In this document: in pieces, positions 41,240 to 52,455 of the stretch
Layout: each line of letters opens with the position of its first letter
How positions within the stretch are numbered: the stretch's first letter is position 1
DNA from: Loripinus fragilis
Lineage: Eukaryota; Mollusca; Bivalvia; Lucinida; Lucinidae
Length of the DNA: 64,000 bases
Reading direction: 5' to 3'
NCBI GenBank assembly: GCA_964019695.1
Contig: OZ026518.1
Coordinates: 82,331,950-82,395,949, forward strand
Notes under the pieces: model-generated
Told to the model about the DNA's origin: nothing
What the model saw: the letters and a program-made list of their open reading frames with translations, nothing else
Database searches by the model: none
Translations under genes and position numbers: made by a program

Positions 41240-43680
41240 TAAAAGTTTCTGAGTCAACAGTTTATTGCAAGTGTTAAAGTCAGCAACATGGCTAGATGAG
41301 TTGAGAAATATAAACTCGCTGTCGAGCGAGGACCATCTCCGTCTAAATAAGGGAAACTTACGATTTCTAATTCAAAATCGTCACGTTTATCATAAATTTT
41401 GGTAGAAACAATATTATTAGAAATGAATAAATGCAAGTCGAAAAACGAGGCTTTATATACACTGAACCGAAGTTCTAAGTAGCCACTTTTCAATTTCTTT
41501 TTTCTGACTAAGCCCTAGTGATATTGCAATGAATTTTTGTCCAAGTATGTGCATTGTTAGGGACTAAAGTTAAGCGGGGTTTTGGAAGAGTTTTCTATCA
41601 CTTCACGATTTTTGGTTTCAAAAATGCAAAAATCACCTTTTTGAAGAAAATTAGCTATTTGAGTGCAGTTTTTATCAAAATCAAGTACATGTGATTACAA
41701 ACCTGCCTAGTCGACTTGAAAAAACACCAAAAACTTGACATTTTGATTATGTCAGATTTTTTATGAATTTTTAAAAATTGATAATTTTCCAATTTTTCCG
41801 AAATTTTCAGACATCATCAGCTGTACATACTAAAATCATTGTATGTATTTTATTTTGTGTTAATATGTTTGATAAAACACCATGCAACTTGATGGGCACA
41901 TTTTCTAACGACATTTTTTACTAATTTGGTATCCACTTCCGATTTTAACGTGAAACTTTAAAGGTCACTTAAATGGCATTTGTTAAAGAGTTCTTTTAAT
42001 TTTTAAACAGAACAGTGACGCCAATTCATAATAAAGAACCCCTGAAAATTGCACTGCTGTGCCGCAGATAATAAAGTGTACAGAGCAATGCAAAGTGAGT
42101 ATGCAAACTACATGGTTAAGCTAAAATTCCTTTGATTAAGTTGTTGACCGTGGCTGTCTTCATGTTAACGTAGAAGAGAAATGGAGTGTTCAATTGTCAA
42201 AATTTTTTTTGATTATTTTCATCTTATATCACAGTTGTTATAAACATCTTCAAACTAATTAAAATATAAAAGGATAACGTATCTGATAAATAGTCTATAT
42301 CAAACTAAAAAGTGTGACTTTTTGAAATGAGGGTACCTTTACTAGGATCTCGTCTGTGCGAGATCTACCAGTCTTTTTGAAATGACATAGTTTGCAGAGC
42401 CTCAACAAAGCCTTGGACCTTTTTATAGAATTTAATTTTTTTAGAGCGATTTTTACTTTCAGAACAGGAGCAAAAATTGTATGGTGGCTACTTATAACTT
42501 CGGTTCAGTGTATAGTATCAGAGGTTTGATTTATTAAGTTGAAGCTCTGCAGGGTATATTTTCCTTACAATATTGTCAAAATAAATATTATTTATGTTTT
42601 TTAAAATATTATCCAAAAATCTGGATGTAGTATTCAAAGAGTCAATAATATCAGCCTGCTTAGCATCAGAAAGACATCATAAAGTCACTTTTATAAAAAA
42701 AAAGAATAAATCCACAACCAGGAGAGCATAATTAGTGCCCATTGGAATTCCCACAACTTGTCTATACAACTTAGTGCCAAATCGTTTAAAATGTTGTCAA
42801 ACAAAAAGGTCAGCGATATCACATATATTTTGACAAGACCATGCACGATATTTTTAAGGCTTTTCCGAAGTAAAAAATGCGTTTCTGTCGTTACATGCAA
42901 GGTAAGGGGAGCCTTCATTTTGGAAGGTTCTTTCTATAAGATCAATAAGTTTATCTTTAATTTAACTATGAGGTAAAGTAATGCAAAGAGTAGAAAAAGC
43001 ACATGTAGACAAACTGGTTGCGTTGAAATCTCTAGCTTTAAGTTTATCTAATACTTTTCTAAACTTTTTAAAAGACCAAAATAGATTCTTACCAGATCTT
43101 TAATTTACATTTTGGCAGTACTTAATAACACGTTTTTGACAGCAGTAAGACGAGGTAAACAATTTAGAAAGTCCTGTTGTCGTACAAAAACTAGAATTAG
43201 CAATTACTTGTGCTTTTTAGGATTTTTATAGAGTTTAGGTAACCAGTAGGACGTAATAACATTGTCTTGGAATTGTTTAGCTTTGACACAATAATGCAGG
43301 GCTGTATGAGAACCATGCCCATCTACAACAATAACGCTCTTATTCAAAGAAGCCTGCAGTTTATAGGCATAAGTGTCAATCGCCAAAACAACTACAGCAT
43401 TGTTTGTGGCTTTATCTGCTGGAACCAAAACATACTTCATATGAAAATCCTGGATACATCGTTTGATGACGAAAAAAAGATTTAGATTTTTAGAGGGAAA
43501 AGATGAGTATTACGAGAGTAAAATGAAATACGGGTATCAATAGTTTTAAAAATGTTAATCTTCCATTCCGACAAGGCATCAGGTTCAACATTTTCTTGCT
43601 TAAACCACACAAACGATTACTGAAGTCATTTAATGAAGCAACGACCTCTCTACGACATTTAGGGAAATCAATATTATATT
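41240..43680 (-). pseudogene. Penelope-like reverse transcriptase pseudogene, split by a DNA element
   Basis: From 43680 down, on the minus strand, motifs appear in RT order. KYVLVPADKATNNAVVV and YWLPKLYKNPKKHK come first, then VVGIPMGTNYALLVVD (about 42740), SRFLDNILK (about 42630), KIYPAELQLNKSN (about 42545) and, after the insertion, KASFFDLHLFISN, KIYDKRDDFELEIVSFPYLD. The catalytic YLDD box reads FLDN. Stops and frameshifts are frequent. The region holding the central palm between about 43190 and 42900 is poorly preserved. Confidence 0.82.
41460..42510. mobile_element. 1.05-kb non-autonomous DNA element inside the Penelope RT
   Basis: TIRs CACTGAACCGAAGTTCTAAG / CTTATAACTTCGGTTCAGTG are flanked by TATA on both sides (41456 and 42511). 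This fits a TA or TATA target duplication. Removing it rejoins NKSN to the downstream KASFFDLHL block. No ORF of note. A diverged relative without clear TIRs is at about 21870-22300, inverted. Confidence 0.82.
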
Positions 43681-43689
43681 ATAGTGTAG

Positions 43690-43790
43690 ATTTTATTTTC
43701 TTGTCCTTTGGGATCATGGGTCAGGTGTGGTACTTGATTGTATCGATTCCTGATCTTTGCACCCTTACTTACTTTGAAACTATTAGAGGG
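43690..43790 (+). repeat. Penelope-like terminal fragment, opposite orientation
   Basis: GGTCAGGTGTGGTACTTGAT followed by TCGATTCCTGATCTTTGCAC and CCTTACTTACTTTG is the complement of the 37796 terminus. It lies beside the RT pseudogene but points the other way, so it is a separate insertion or a rearranged end. Confidence 0.65.
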
Positions 43791-44239
43791 TCACCTATGA
43801 AGCCTAAATGGCAGAAACTAGCTACCTACTCTGGCCCAGGAAATATGCACACTCTAGTTACAGTTCTTTGGTGCAGTCTTTGCTTCCAAGGGATACATTC
43901 TTAAGAGCATATAAGAGGGAAATCTATATTTAGGGCCTTAAGAAATAATATTGCAAACTCTAGCGTCAGAAATGACATTTAGATTACCTGTTATCACATG
44001 CCCTGTAGGAGAGGGGAATATAAATAGGTAGAATTTTGACAATCTCAAGAGTCAGAAGTTCTAGCTTCATTTCAACAAAATTATCAATTTTGCAGAACCT
44101 GACCTACATCAATAAAAGATAGGAAATGGCAATGTTACCAGTTTTGAATTTTGATGAATTTGGCTTCGATCAATAAGATATATATGACATGTTTTTGTGG
44201 TAATATAATATCTTAATAAAGCCTAGAACATATCTATCC

Positions 44240-44700
44240 TTGTTGGGCTAATATTATGCAAAGTTTAAAGAAAATCCATGCGTGGGCACAGATATAAGTA
44301 ACCCTTTGATCAAAATAGACCATGAGGGTCAAGAGTTATGAGCATTTTCACTATAAACCTCAACCGGCTGTAATGATGTTCAGTGAAGACTTTTCACCGT
44401 TTTGCGTACCAGTGGCTGGGCAATGTTAAAATAAATGAGTATGCAAAATTTGATTAAACTATACCTTGTGGATCAAGAGTGATGAGCATTGTTACCAACT
44501 GATCATGATCAGCCAACTAATTCTCAGCATAGCCTCGTCCATAAAAAGGCTGTTACGCATACTAGTGGTTAGACAATGTTGACATGCATATTAAATTTAA
44601 ATGCAAACTATGATCAAAATATATCTTGTTGTTTAAGTGTTATAAGCGTTTTCTCTTAATGGTAACGGACTGACGGACAGACAAACGGACGTACACAGTG
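44240..44700 (+). repeat. Pearl-like tandem core (about 160-185 bp) with ACGG-type microsatellite end
   Basis: Three diverged units share GCAAA.TTTGAT.AAA.TATACC, GTGGATCAAGAGT.ATGAGCAT and CCAGTGGCTGG.CAATGTT. Units start near 44258, 44445 and 44603. The array ends with GGACTGACGGACAGACAAAC and GTGATTATAGTGCACGCG. A 160-bp core followed by a (GACGGACA)n tract is the published layout of bivalve pearl-type repeats. Assignment is by architecture. Confidence 0.6.
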
Positions 44701-45737
44701 ATTATAGTGCACGCGTGTGGGTTGTGCAATTTAACGACAGAGAAGCATTGTTTTTACAATGCATAAATAAAACAAAAGAAATATTTGAAGACATTTTTTT
44801 ACCAAAAAGAGTTAACATTTTGTGCCTATGTACGTCTCAGCAAGTTCTTTTGAGCGATAGTATTCTAAAGGTCTGCCTCTGCAGCAAAATACTATCAAAA
44901 GAAGGGAAAATGACGAATACGGCATATTTTACTTTTTTATTTTTTACGATTGAATTTAATAATTAGGTAGAAATAAACGTTGGGTATTTCTATTTTTGTC
45001 ACAAACAGACTGAACAGCCTATGTACTCACAAACCTGCTTGTGATCATAGACATAGAATTGAAGCACATTATATTAAGAAAAATACATTGAGCAGTTCAC
45101 AGAAGAGGAGAAAGAGCCTTTAAGATAAGTTAGATCATGATAGTTTACTGATGGAACGCCAAAGCTGACAATCACTCTCTTCAGGTGATCGGCAACACCT
45201 TGTTCGTTTTTAACAGATATTTATGCAATAACAACAGAATTTGTCATATTTTAGACGCCAGCGGTAATATAAAGGCGTTGTGAATGCAGAAACGACCAGG
45301 GCTGCTTTGATCTAGCAACCGAATGCTTCTAGCAATGTCAGTAGTAATGCAGATCTTTAGATCGTTTATAAAGCGCAATTAAGAAATCAAAGCACTAAGA
45401 GTACAGAAAGGACGATTGCTCCAAAACGCAAATGACTTGTTTGGGCTCTTAAGAAAATCTTACTTTCTGTCAAGTTCCCTGTTCTTGAAAACCGCCGAAC
45501 CCATCCACCCCCTCTTGTGGTTAAGGAAGCATTATTTTGGTCTATCATTGCTCATTCTTCTGTCTTCTAGTTCGCGTGTACGCCCTCAGCAATACCTTAA
45601 TATTCAGTGCGCAAAATTTCATGAAGATGCGCATAAAGACTCGTGATTATGGCATCATTTATACACGTAATTGACTTTATCTATGAGTTAACGTTCTGGT
45701 TAATTTCAATTGAAAACAATGGCAAACAAATAAGTAA
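44701..45737. other. No recognised feature
   Basis: Unannotated AT-rich DNA with short, unsupported open frames. Confidence 0.5.
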
Positions 45738-47062
45738 ACTAGAACACATTCGATGGCGCGCCATCGCAAATCCCCACGCTCTCGAAGAAATCTAATGGTA
45801 ATTGACCCTTTGACCTCATCCCAAGCTCACCAGTTTGATCTTAGGTTAAAATTTTTCAGTGTATCCTGGTCTACTGCAAATTCCCTTTAATTTGATATGC
45901 CACATGACCATGTTCAGAAAATTAAATTTTTGACCCCTCCCCATGGCCCCAGGGGCTGGGGACCCAAAAAATTGTGCCGCTGCATGTGCAATTCGTGTAA
46001 GTAACTAACACACCAAATCTGGTTGAATTTCGAAAAAAAAATTTTTTGGCCCCCCAACCCCCATGGTACCCCCAAGTCCCACCCCTGGGCATGATCCAGG
46101 TGCCCGAATGAAAATCCCGTCTGATATGTTATATATCTTTCATATGTGAGAAGATCCGAAAAGTTTGGTTTAAAAATCTTTGAAATTGACTTTGTAATTC
46201 AGATTTAATGATATTTGACCTTTTAGCCCCTCCCCAGGGCCCCAGGGGGCGGGGACCCAAAAAATGGTGCCGTTGAATATGCCATTCATGTAAGTAACTC
46301 ACACACCAAATCTGGTTGATTTTCGGAAAAAAAATTTTTTGACCCCACAACCCCCCACGGTACCCCCAAGTCCCACCCCTGGGGCATGACCCAGGCGGCC
46401 AAATGAAAATCCCGTCTGATATGTTTTATATCTTTCATTTGTGAGAAGACACACAAAGTTTGGTTCAAAAATCTTTGAAATTGACTTAGTAATTGAAATT
46501 TAATGATATTGAATGATATTTGACCTTTTGGCCCCTCCCCAGGGCCCCAGGGGGCGGGGACCCAAAAAAATGTGCCGTTGAATATGCCATTCATGTAAGT
46601 AACTCACACACCAAATCTGGTTGATTTTCGGAAAAAAAAAATTTTTTGACCCCACAACCCCCCACGGTACCCCCAAGTCCCACCCCTGGGGCATGACCCA
46701 GGCGGCCAAATGAAAATCCCGTCTGATATGTTTTATATCTTTCATTTGTGAGAAGACACACAAAGTTTGGTTCAAAAATCTTTGAAATTGACTTAGTAAT
46801 TGAAATTTAATGATATTGAATGATATTTGACCTTTTGGCCCCTCCCCAGGGCCCCAGGGGGCGGGGCCAAAAAAAAATGTGCCGTTGCACACCCCATTCA
46901 TGTGAGCAACACACATACCAAATTTGGTTGGATTTCGTCCAATGGTTTAGGAGGAGATAGCGTGACGGACGGACGGACGGACGGACAGACGGACGGACAG
47001 ACGGACGGACGGACGGACGGACGGAGGCGATTGCAATATCCCCTACGCTTTTTTAAAAAAGC
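45738..47062 (+). mobile_element. Helentron/pearl-like composite element, copy 4 (1325 bp)
   Basis: The longest copy: family 5' palindrome, three core monomers (near 46069, 46365 and 46669), the longest GACG microsatellite (46964-47024) and the terminal hairpin. The last two cores are almost identical over about 300 bp, so the third monomer looks like a recent duplication. Confidence 0.88.
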
Positions 47063-49841
47063 GTGGGGATAAAAATACCTTGAGAGTAGAAATCAATCAA
47101 TTTTGTGATGGTTAACGCGATGCCATTAGAAGTTCTTTTGACATCGACCAAATATGCTGGGTTGAGTTACCCCAACCACTTCTTGTAAAGTAGGAGTAGT
47201 GATGTTAGAAAAATTTTCTTGAACAAAGAACTAATAAAGGTACACATTTTGCGCGACGAAATGATTTTTATGCATTGTTGGCTATAAATAAAGCAAAACA
47301 TATACTTAAGGTCACTACCCATAGCAATAACCGTAACTCTAAATCATCAAGGGAGGTAATACTTGGTAGCGTTCGATTATGACAAAGTGTGATTTTACTC
47401 AACTATGATATGTTTTCTACCGACAGTAATGCCCGTTACACTGCACGTTGGTAATCTGAAAGTGATTGATATAACATTAAAAATGCAAACAAAATTTTAA
47501 GTATAATGAACAACAAAAGATGGCATTCTTTACGGATAATAAACGATCGACGCTCAGCTCTGTGAGAAGAAAAATGTCAGTCAGTGTAATGGAACACGCA
47601 TTTTACCCCCGAAATGTCAGTCGACTGTTCCCGTTTTTTTGACTGTCCACATCAACAATCATGATATAACTACTTTTATATAGATCTATATATGATTTTC
47701 TGGTTTTATTGTACCTGCATTAAAATTTCACCAAGACAGACTATCTCGTCACGTTCTCTAGCGTCTACTTTGAACCTGACGTGCGCTAATGACGTTACTT
47801 GCTCTAATGACGTCATTATGCGTAAACGACAAGTATTGAACTTGACGTTGACGTTGAGAGTCCCTCGCTTTAGTTTGCTTCCTAAACAATTTGCCTTATG
47901 TCAAATGTGTCCCAATATTTAGCTACAAGGCTATCTTGGGCTAAGGTTGACCCAAGTATAGTATAGTAGGCCTACTCTAAATTATTAAAGGTACGCGAGG
48001 AATTCTGCCATCGGGTCTGCAAACAACAAAGACGCAGACCAGCTTGCGCATCCGCGCAGTCTGATCAGCGGCTTTGCTATTCACAAATTGAATAGTATCG
48101 TATCTAAACTTGCTCCAAGCGAGAATTCACTTTTCTATCTAGTCTCAGTGGCTGAGAAGGCTGGTTTTGGTATGATCTTATCGGAAACCCTGAAGACAGG
48201 TTTTGTCGCATCGATGCTCATTTATATTCATGAAAATGCGGACCCAATCTTCAAGCCTGGTTCATGTGATATGCGCATAGAAAATGTCTAGCCCCTCTAG
48301 ACTATTGGTGGCCAATTCCGCCCATGACCAACGCCGACGGGATCCGTACCAAAAATAGTACCCCCTCCCCCTCCGCGCCACTGAATACCCCCTTCAGTAG
48401 CGGGAAGGGTGTGGGCATAAAAAGAACCTTTTTCATATAAATGCGGGTCCAACCAAATCATAGGTAAGTTATAGGTACTCAGTGAGACGGTTCTTTTGAG
48501 CACCCAAAGCAAATATAAAAATAATGAGCAATAAAATATTTAAAATTTTACGCTAAAATTTTTGCTACTCTCCAAGGTTATTCTACATTTGACATGTTTC
48601 AACTGAAAGATGTCCGTCAAGGGATATATATATCTAATAGAAATAAACCAACTCTGGTCAAGTGTTAAGGTCTGGCTTTGCTTCGCGATCGGGCATTAGT
48701 ATGGCGCCCGAGGCCGCAACAAAGATTTAAAAACATTCAAATTCTTTGATGAGTACATGAAGTATTAGATGCATCGATCAATTAAAGCGATGCATATTAA
48801 AACAGCACATTTTCACCTAAATTTGACATGCAGAGTTACCCCGTGACCTTGAAAAACGCTAAATGTCCCCAAAACATTACATCTCTATCCTAATGGTGTA
48901 TCTATGCAAATTTGGTCAAAATATATCGACTAGGTGTCCGGACAAAATGCGGATAAGTTTCTTTTTACCATGGGTGGGGTATTTTGGTATCGTTTTTGGT
49001 ATTGAAAAGTCTTCACATATATGCATATAAATGTTCCAAGTATTTGGAGTACATATAGTTTCATTTGGAAGTTCACAGTGAGGTATTTTAATCAACAGTG
49101 TTTGGTTCGTAAGGTTTTAACGTGCTTAGAAATAAGAAAAGCCTGCTAAGTTCATTAATTTTAGTTTAGGGGGTAGGGATAATTATTTGGTAATATCTCA
49201 CTAATTAGACGGTGATTTTTTTTTTAAATTTTGTCATAACGCATCTTATATAATGATCACTTTCCCCCAAAAAAATAGAAATTTTATTTTTTTAAAGTAT
49301 GTTTAAATATTGAATTATCAGTCAGTAATTGTCGAAAATGAAGGCATAAATATCGGTGAACGCTGGTTTGAAAGCGTGATATGAACAAAAATACTTGTAT
49401 AGCTGCAAAAGAATGGTTTGAGAAAAAGTTCTTAATTATTTATGACTTCGCATGCTTGTTTGAAATAACGATTTTCAAATATAAAATTGAGTTACAGAAT
49501 ATTTTACTTGTCTTATTGAGTTTCCAAAAAGCTGCGTAAAAAGCCAACATAGGCCATATAATGAAAAGCTGTAACTTTTGAACTGGACTGTTAATTTTCT
49601 TTATTTTGCGTTATTTTGCTTATAATATAATGTACTACAGATTATCAAAAAATGAAAAAAATCTATTTTTTGGAAAAAAAATCGCCCAGGTGTGGGCAGT
49701 GACCTTAGTAGGCTTTTTTCGTGCTCCTGTAGTTACACTATTTATAGTAAAAGTATAAAGAAAAATCGAAAAAAGTCCCAATTTTGAAAGTTTACCATTT
49801 TTTTTATTAGTCAACATTTTCCGATTGTAAAGGTAGTAGTC
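47063..49841. other. Long stretch with no recognised gene
   Basis: Only a partial GC-rich MITE core (GACCAGCTTGCGCATCCGCG with CAGTCTGATCAG, about 48037-48070) and one arm of the 16084 palindrome (48487-48503) were recognised. The rest shows no exon, motif or repeat from elsewhere in the window. Confidence 0.5.
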
Positions 49842-51545
49842 GTGCAAGCATATACAGACTCAAAAGATATAGCATTCAAATTAATCGAATATTTTGCCTC
49901 AGTGTGCGACCAGTTCAGTTTTGGAAACGACCCTGCGGACCATCCAGATCTAAATAAACTAAAAGCATATGTTGAATCTAAGGTCCCATCACATGTTAAT
50001 ATTACCGTGCCTTATATCACACCTGAGGAGGTGAATGCATTTTTACATGCACTTGACCCCACTAAAGCCACCGGTATCGATGGGCTAGGCCCAAGGATAC
50101 TTAAAATGGCGGCAAACATTTTGTCACCGTCGATTGCCTCACTCATCAACAAAAGCATTCAAACGGCTTCATTCCCGTCTCATCTTAAGACAGCAAAAAT
50201 ATTTCCCATACATAAGGGTGGATCGAAATCTGACCCAACAAATTATAGACCCATTTCTATTTTGCCAACAATATCGAAGATCTTCGAAAAACATATAAAC
50301 AAACATCTAATGGGTTTTTTAAATAAATATGATTTAATACACAAAAACCAGTCTGGATTCAGACCTAAACACAGCTGTCAAACAGCATTAATCAAATTAA
50401 TCGACCAATGGATGAGCTGTATCGACAAAGGGGATATCGTAAACTCTTCCTAGATTTTAGGAAGGCCTTCGACCTAATCGACCATTCTATCCTTATAAAG
50501 AAACTTTCAATTTATAAATTCCGAGATTCTACTCTCAAGTTATTTGCTTCATACGTCATGGATCGTCATCAAGTAATGGAAAGTAATACTGGTACGTCTA
50601 GACCAGCACACATTAAATCGGGCGTCCCTCAAGGATCTATCCTAGGGCCTACAATAGTTTTAATGTTTCTAAATGATTTGCATCTATATATGAAACACTG
50701 CGACAGTGATTACTACGCAGATGATGCGACGGTCCATACACATGGAAGTGCACCAAATGTGATAGAGTCCAAGCTACAGCAAGATGGCAATAATACAAAG
50801 CTTTGGTGTAAACAAAATAAAATGGAAATAAATTATGATAAAACTACATGTATAATCGTAGGAGCACAACACAGAACAAAAAACATTCTACCTTTAAACA
50901 TTTGCATTGATGGTAACAAAATTAATGATATCAAAAAACAGAAATTACTTGGTATCTACATTGACGAAAATCTTCGTTGGACAGATCATATTGACCACAT
51001 TTGCGCTAATATCTCATCCAAAATTTCACTATTGAGGCAACTTTCCACATATACCCCAACTGAAGCTCAAAAAAAGTTATATCAAGGGTATATTCTACCG
51101 TTGATTGACTATGGATTATGTACATGGGGTACCACGTCAAAAAGTAACTTAGAAAGACTATCAAGACTTCAAAAACGAGCAGCACGTATCATTTTAAACG
51201 TACCTTACGATACAGCCTCTTCTGATATGTTCAACGCTTTAGGATGGCCAACCATAGAAAAACGACATAGCTATAATAAGGCTGTGCTTACATATAAGGC
51301 GCTTAATAATCTCACGCCTTTATATATATCTGAACTGCTAATTCCTATGTCAGAAACGCATAACCGGACGCTAAGGTCAACTTTAAACGGCTCTTTAGCG
51401 GTACCCAGATCGAAAACAGCAATATTTGATGGCTCTTTCTCATGTACTGCACCACGATTGTGGAATCAGCTACCTGAGGCTACCAAAAAGGCATCTTCTT
51501 TGAGTTGTTTTAAGACGCAAGTCAAACAGTTTATGTTTAATCAAT
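49842..51545 (+). pseudogene. CR1/Jockey-type LINE reverse transcriptase, 5' truncated, one frameshift
   Basis: Two overlapping frames (49842-50453 and from about 50437 to 51545) together give an almost complete RT. Motifs in order: PTKATGIDGLGPRIL, KIFPIHKGGSKSDPTNYRPI, NQSGFRPKHSCQTAL, LFLDFRKAFDLIDH, SGVPQGSILGPT and the catalytic YYADDATVH, then the thumb and a C-terminal APRLWNQLPEATKKA. One small deletion near 50440 breaks the frame between DKGDIV and LFLDFRK. The catalytic residues are intact. The 5' endonuclease domain is absent, as in reverse-transcription truncation. An AT-rich tail with ATAAATAAATAA follows near 51855. This is the youngest-looking retroelement here. Confidence 0.9.
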
Positions 51546-51620
51546 GATCTTAACTTTTACGTTTTAAGACGCAAGTCAAACAGTTTATGTTTAATGAATG
51601 ATTTTAACTTTTATTATGGA
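51513..51620 (+). repeat. 54-bp tandem duplication at the LINE C-terminus
   Basis: TTTTAAGACGCAAGTCAAAC through ATGTTTAAT.AATGAT.TTAACTTTTA occurs twice in a row. The first copy carries the stop codon; the second lies in the 3' untranslated part. Confidence 0.9.
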
Positions 51621-51859
51621 GTTTTAAATCATTTTCATTAATTTTAATGATCATTTATCAGCTTTTACGTCTATGTGTACATTGTATTAACATGACCAAA
51701 TGCTGCCAAATGTTTTATACGCTCGTTTATACTTGACATATTCTATGTTTTATCATATGTTTAACTTGTGTATATATGTAAATATGTTTTAGAGGGACGC
51801 ATGGTAGACTAGCGTTGATCGCTAAATGTGCTGTCCTCTTTAAATAAAGATAAATAAAT

Positions 51860-52415
51860 AATAAGCAATGATCGCATAATATATTTTGATAAAAGATAAG
51901 TTGGCACCGAATCGTTAATTTGTCAAATCATAATCGCAAATAAGGTCCCCAATTGTCCTTCGCTTTTTTCAAAGTATTTTGCTTAAAATTTCCGCCAGTA
52001 TATAAACCCCTACTCACTTTGAGCATGCACTGCACGTGTACGCCAAGTTTTTTTTCGACAAAAATTAAACCATCAAGTAGCAGTTGAATTTTAGTTTCCA
52101 AAAATGTATCATTTGATAGCATTTTATCAACGCATTGTGGAGTTATGATGCCATGCTAAGAACTTTCCAAATGACCCTCGTCTCGTAGTAGTTTTATGGT
52201 TTGTCAGGGGATCGGGACCAGTATTGCTAAGAAACCCTATATTTTTCTGATTTTCAGGGTGGGGTGGAGGTGGATACGGACACCCTGTCTCCCCTCGGGG
52301 TCCGCGCATGCCTTTATATTTGTTACTTTAAACATGTCGAGCCCAGTCGATGCGCTTCTTTTCTTTATATATAATAGCTAGTATCTATCTATCTATATAT
52401 TATATGCTTTTTCAG
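51860..52415 (+). other. GPCR upstream region ending in a 3' splice site
   Basis: A pyrimidine-rich acceptor, tgctttttcag, ends at 52415. It suggests that the GPCR exon begins at 52416 with 40 nt of 5' UTR and that at least one untranslated exon lies upstream. No gene otherwise. Confidence 0.55.
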
Positions 52416-52455
52416 GGTTTGTTGATATCACATGTGTTGATCAGCAAAGGTGAAA

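Noticed and set aside
47692..47922. 76-residue plus-strand ORF
   Set aside because: No motif or splice context; codon pattern looks random.
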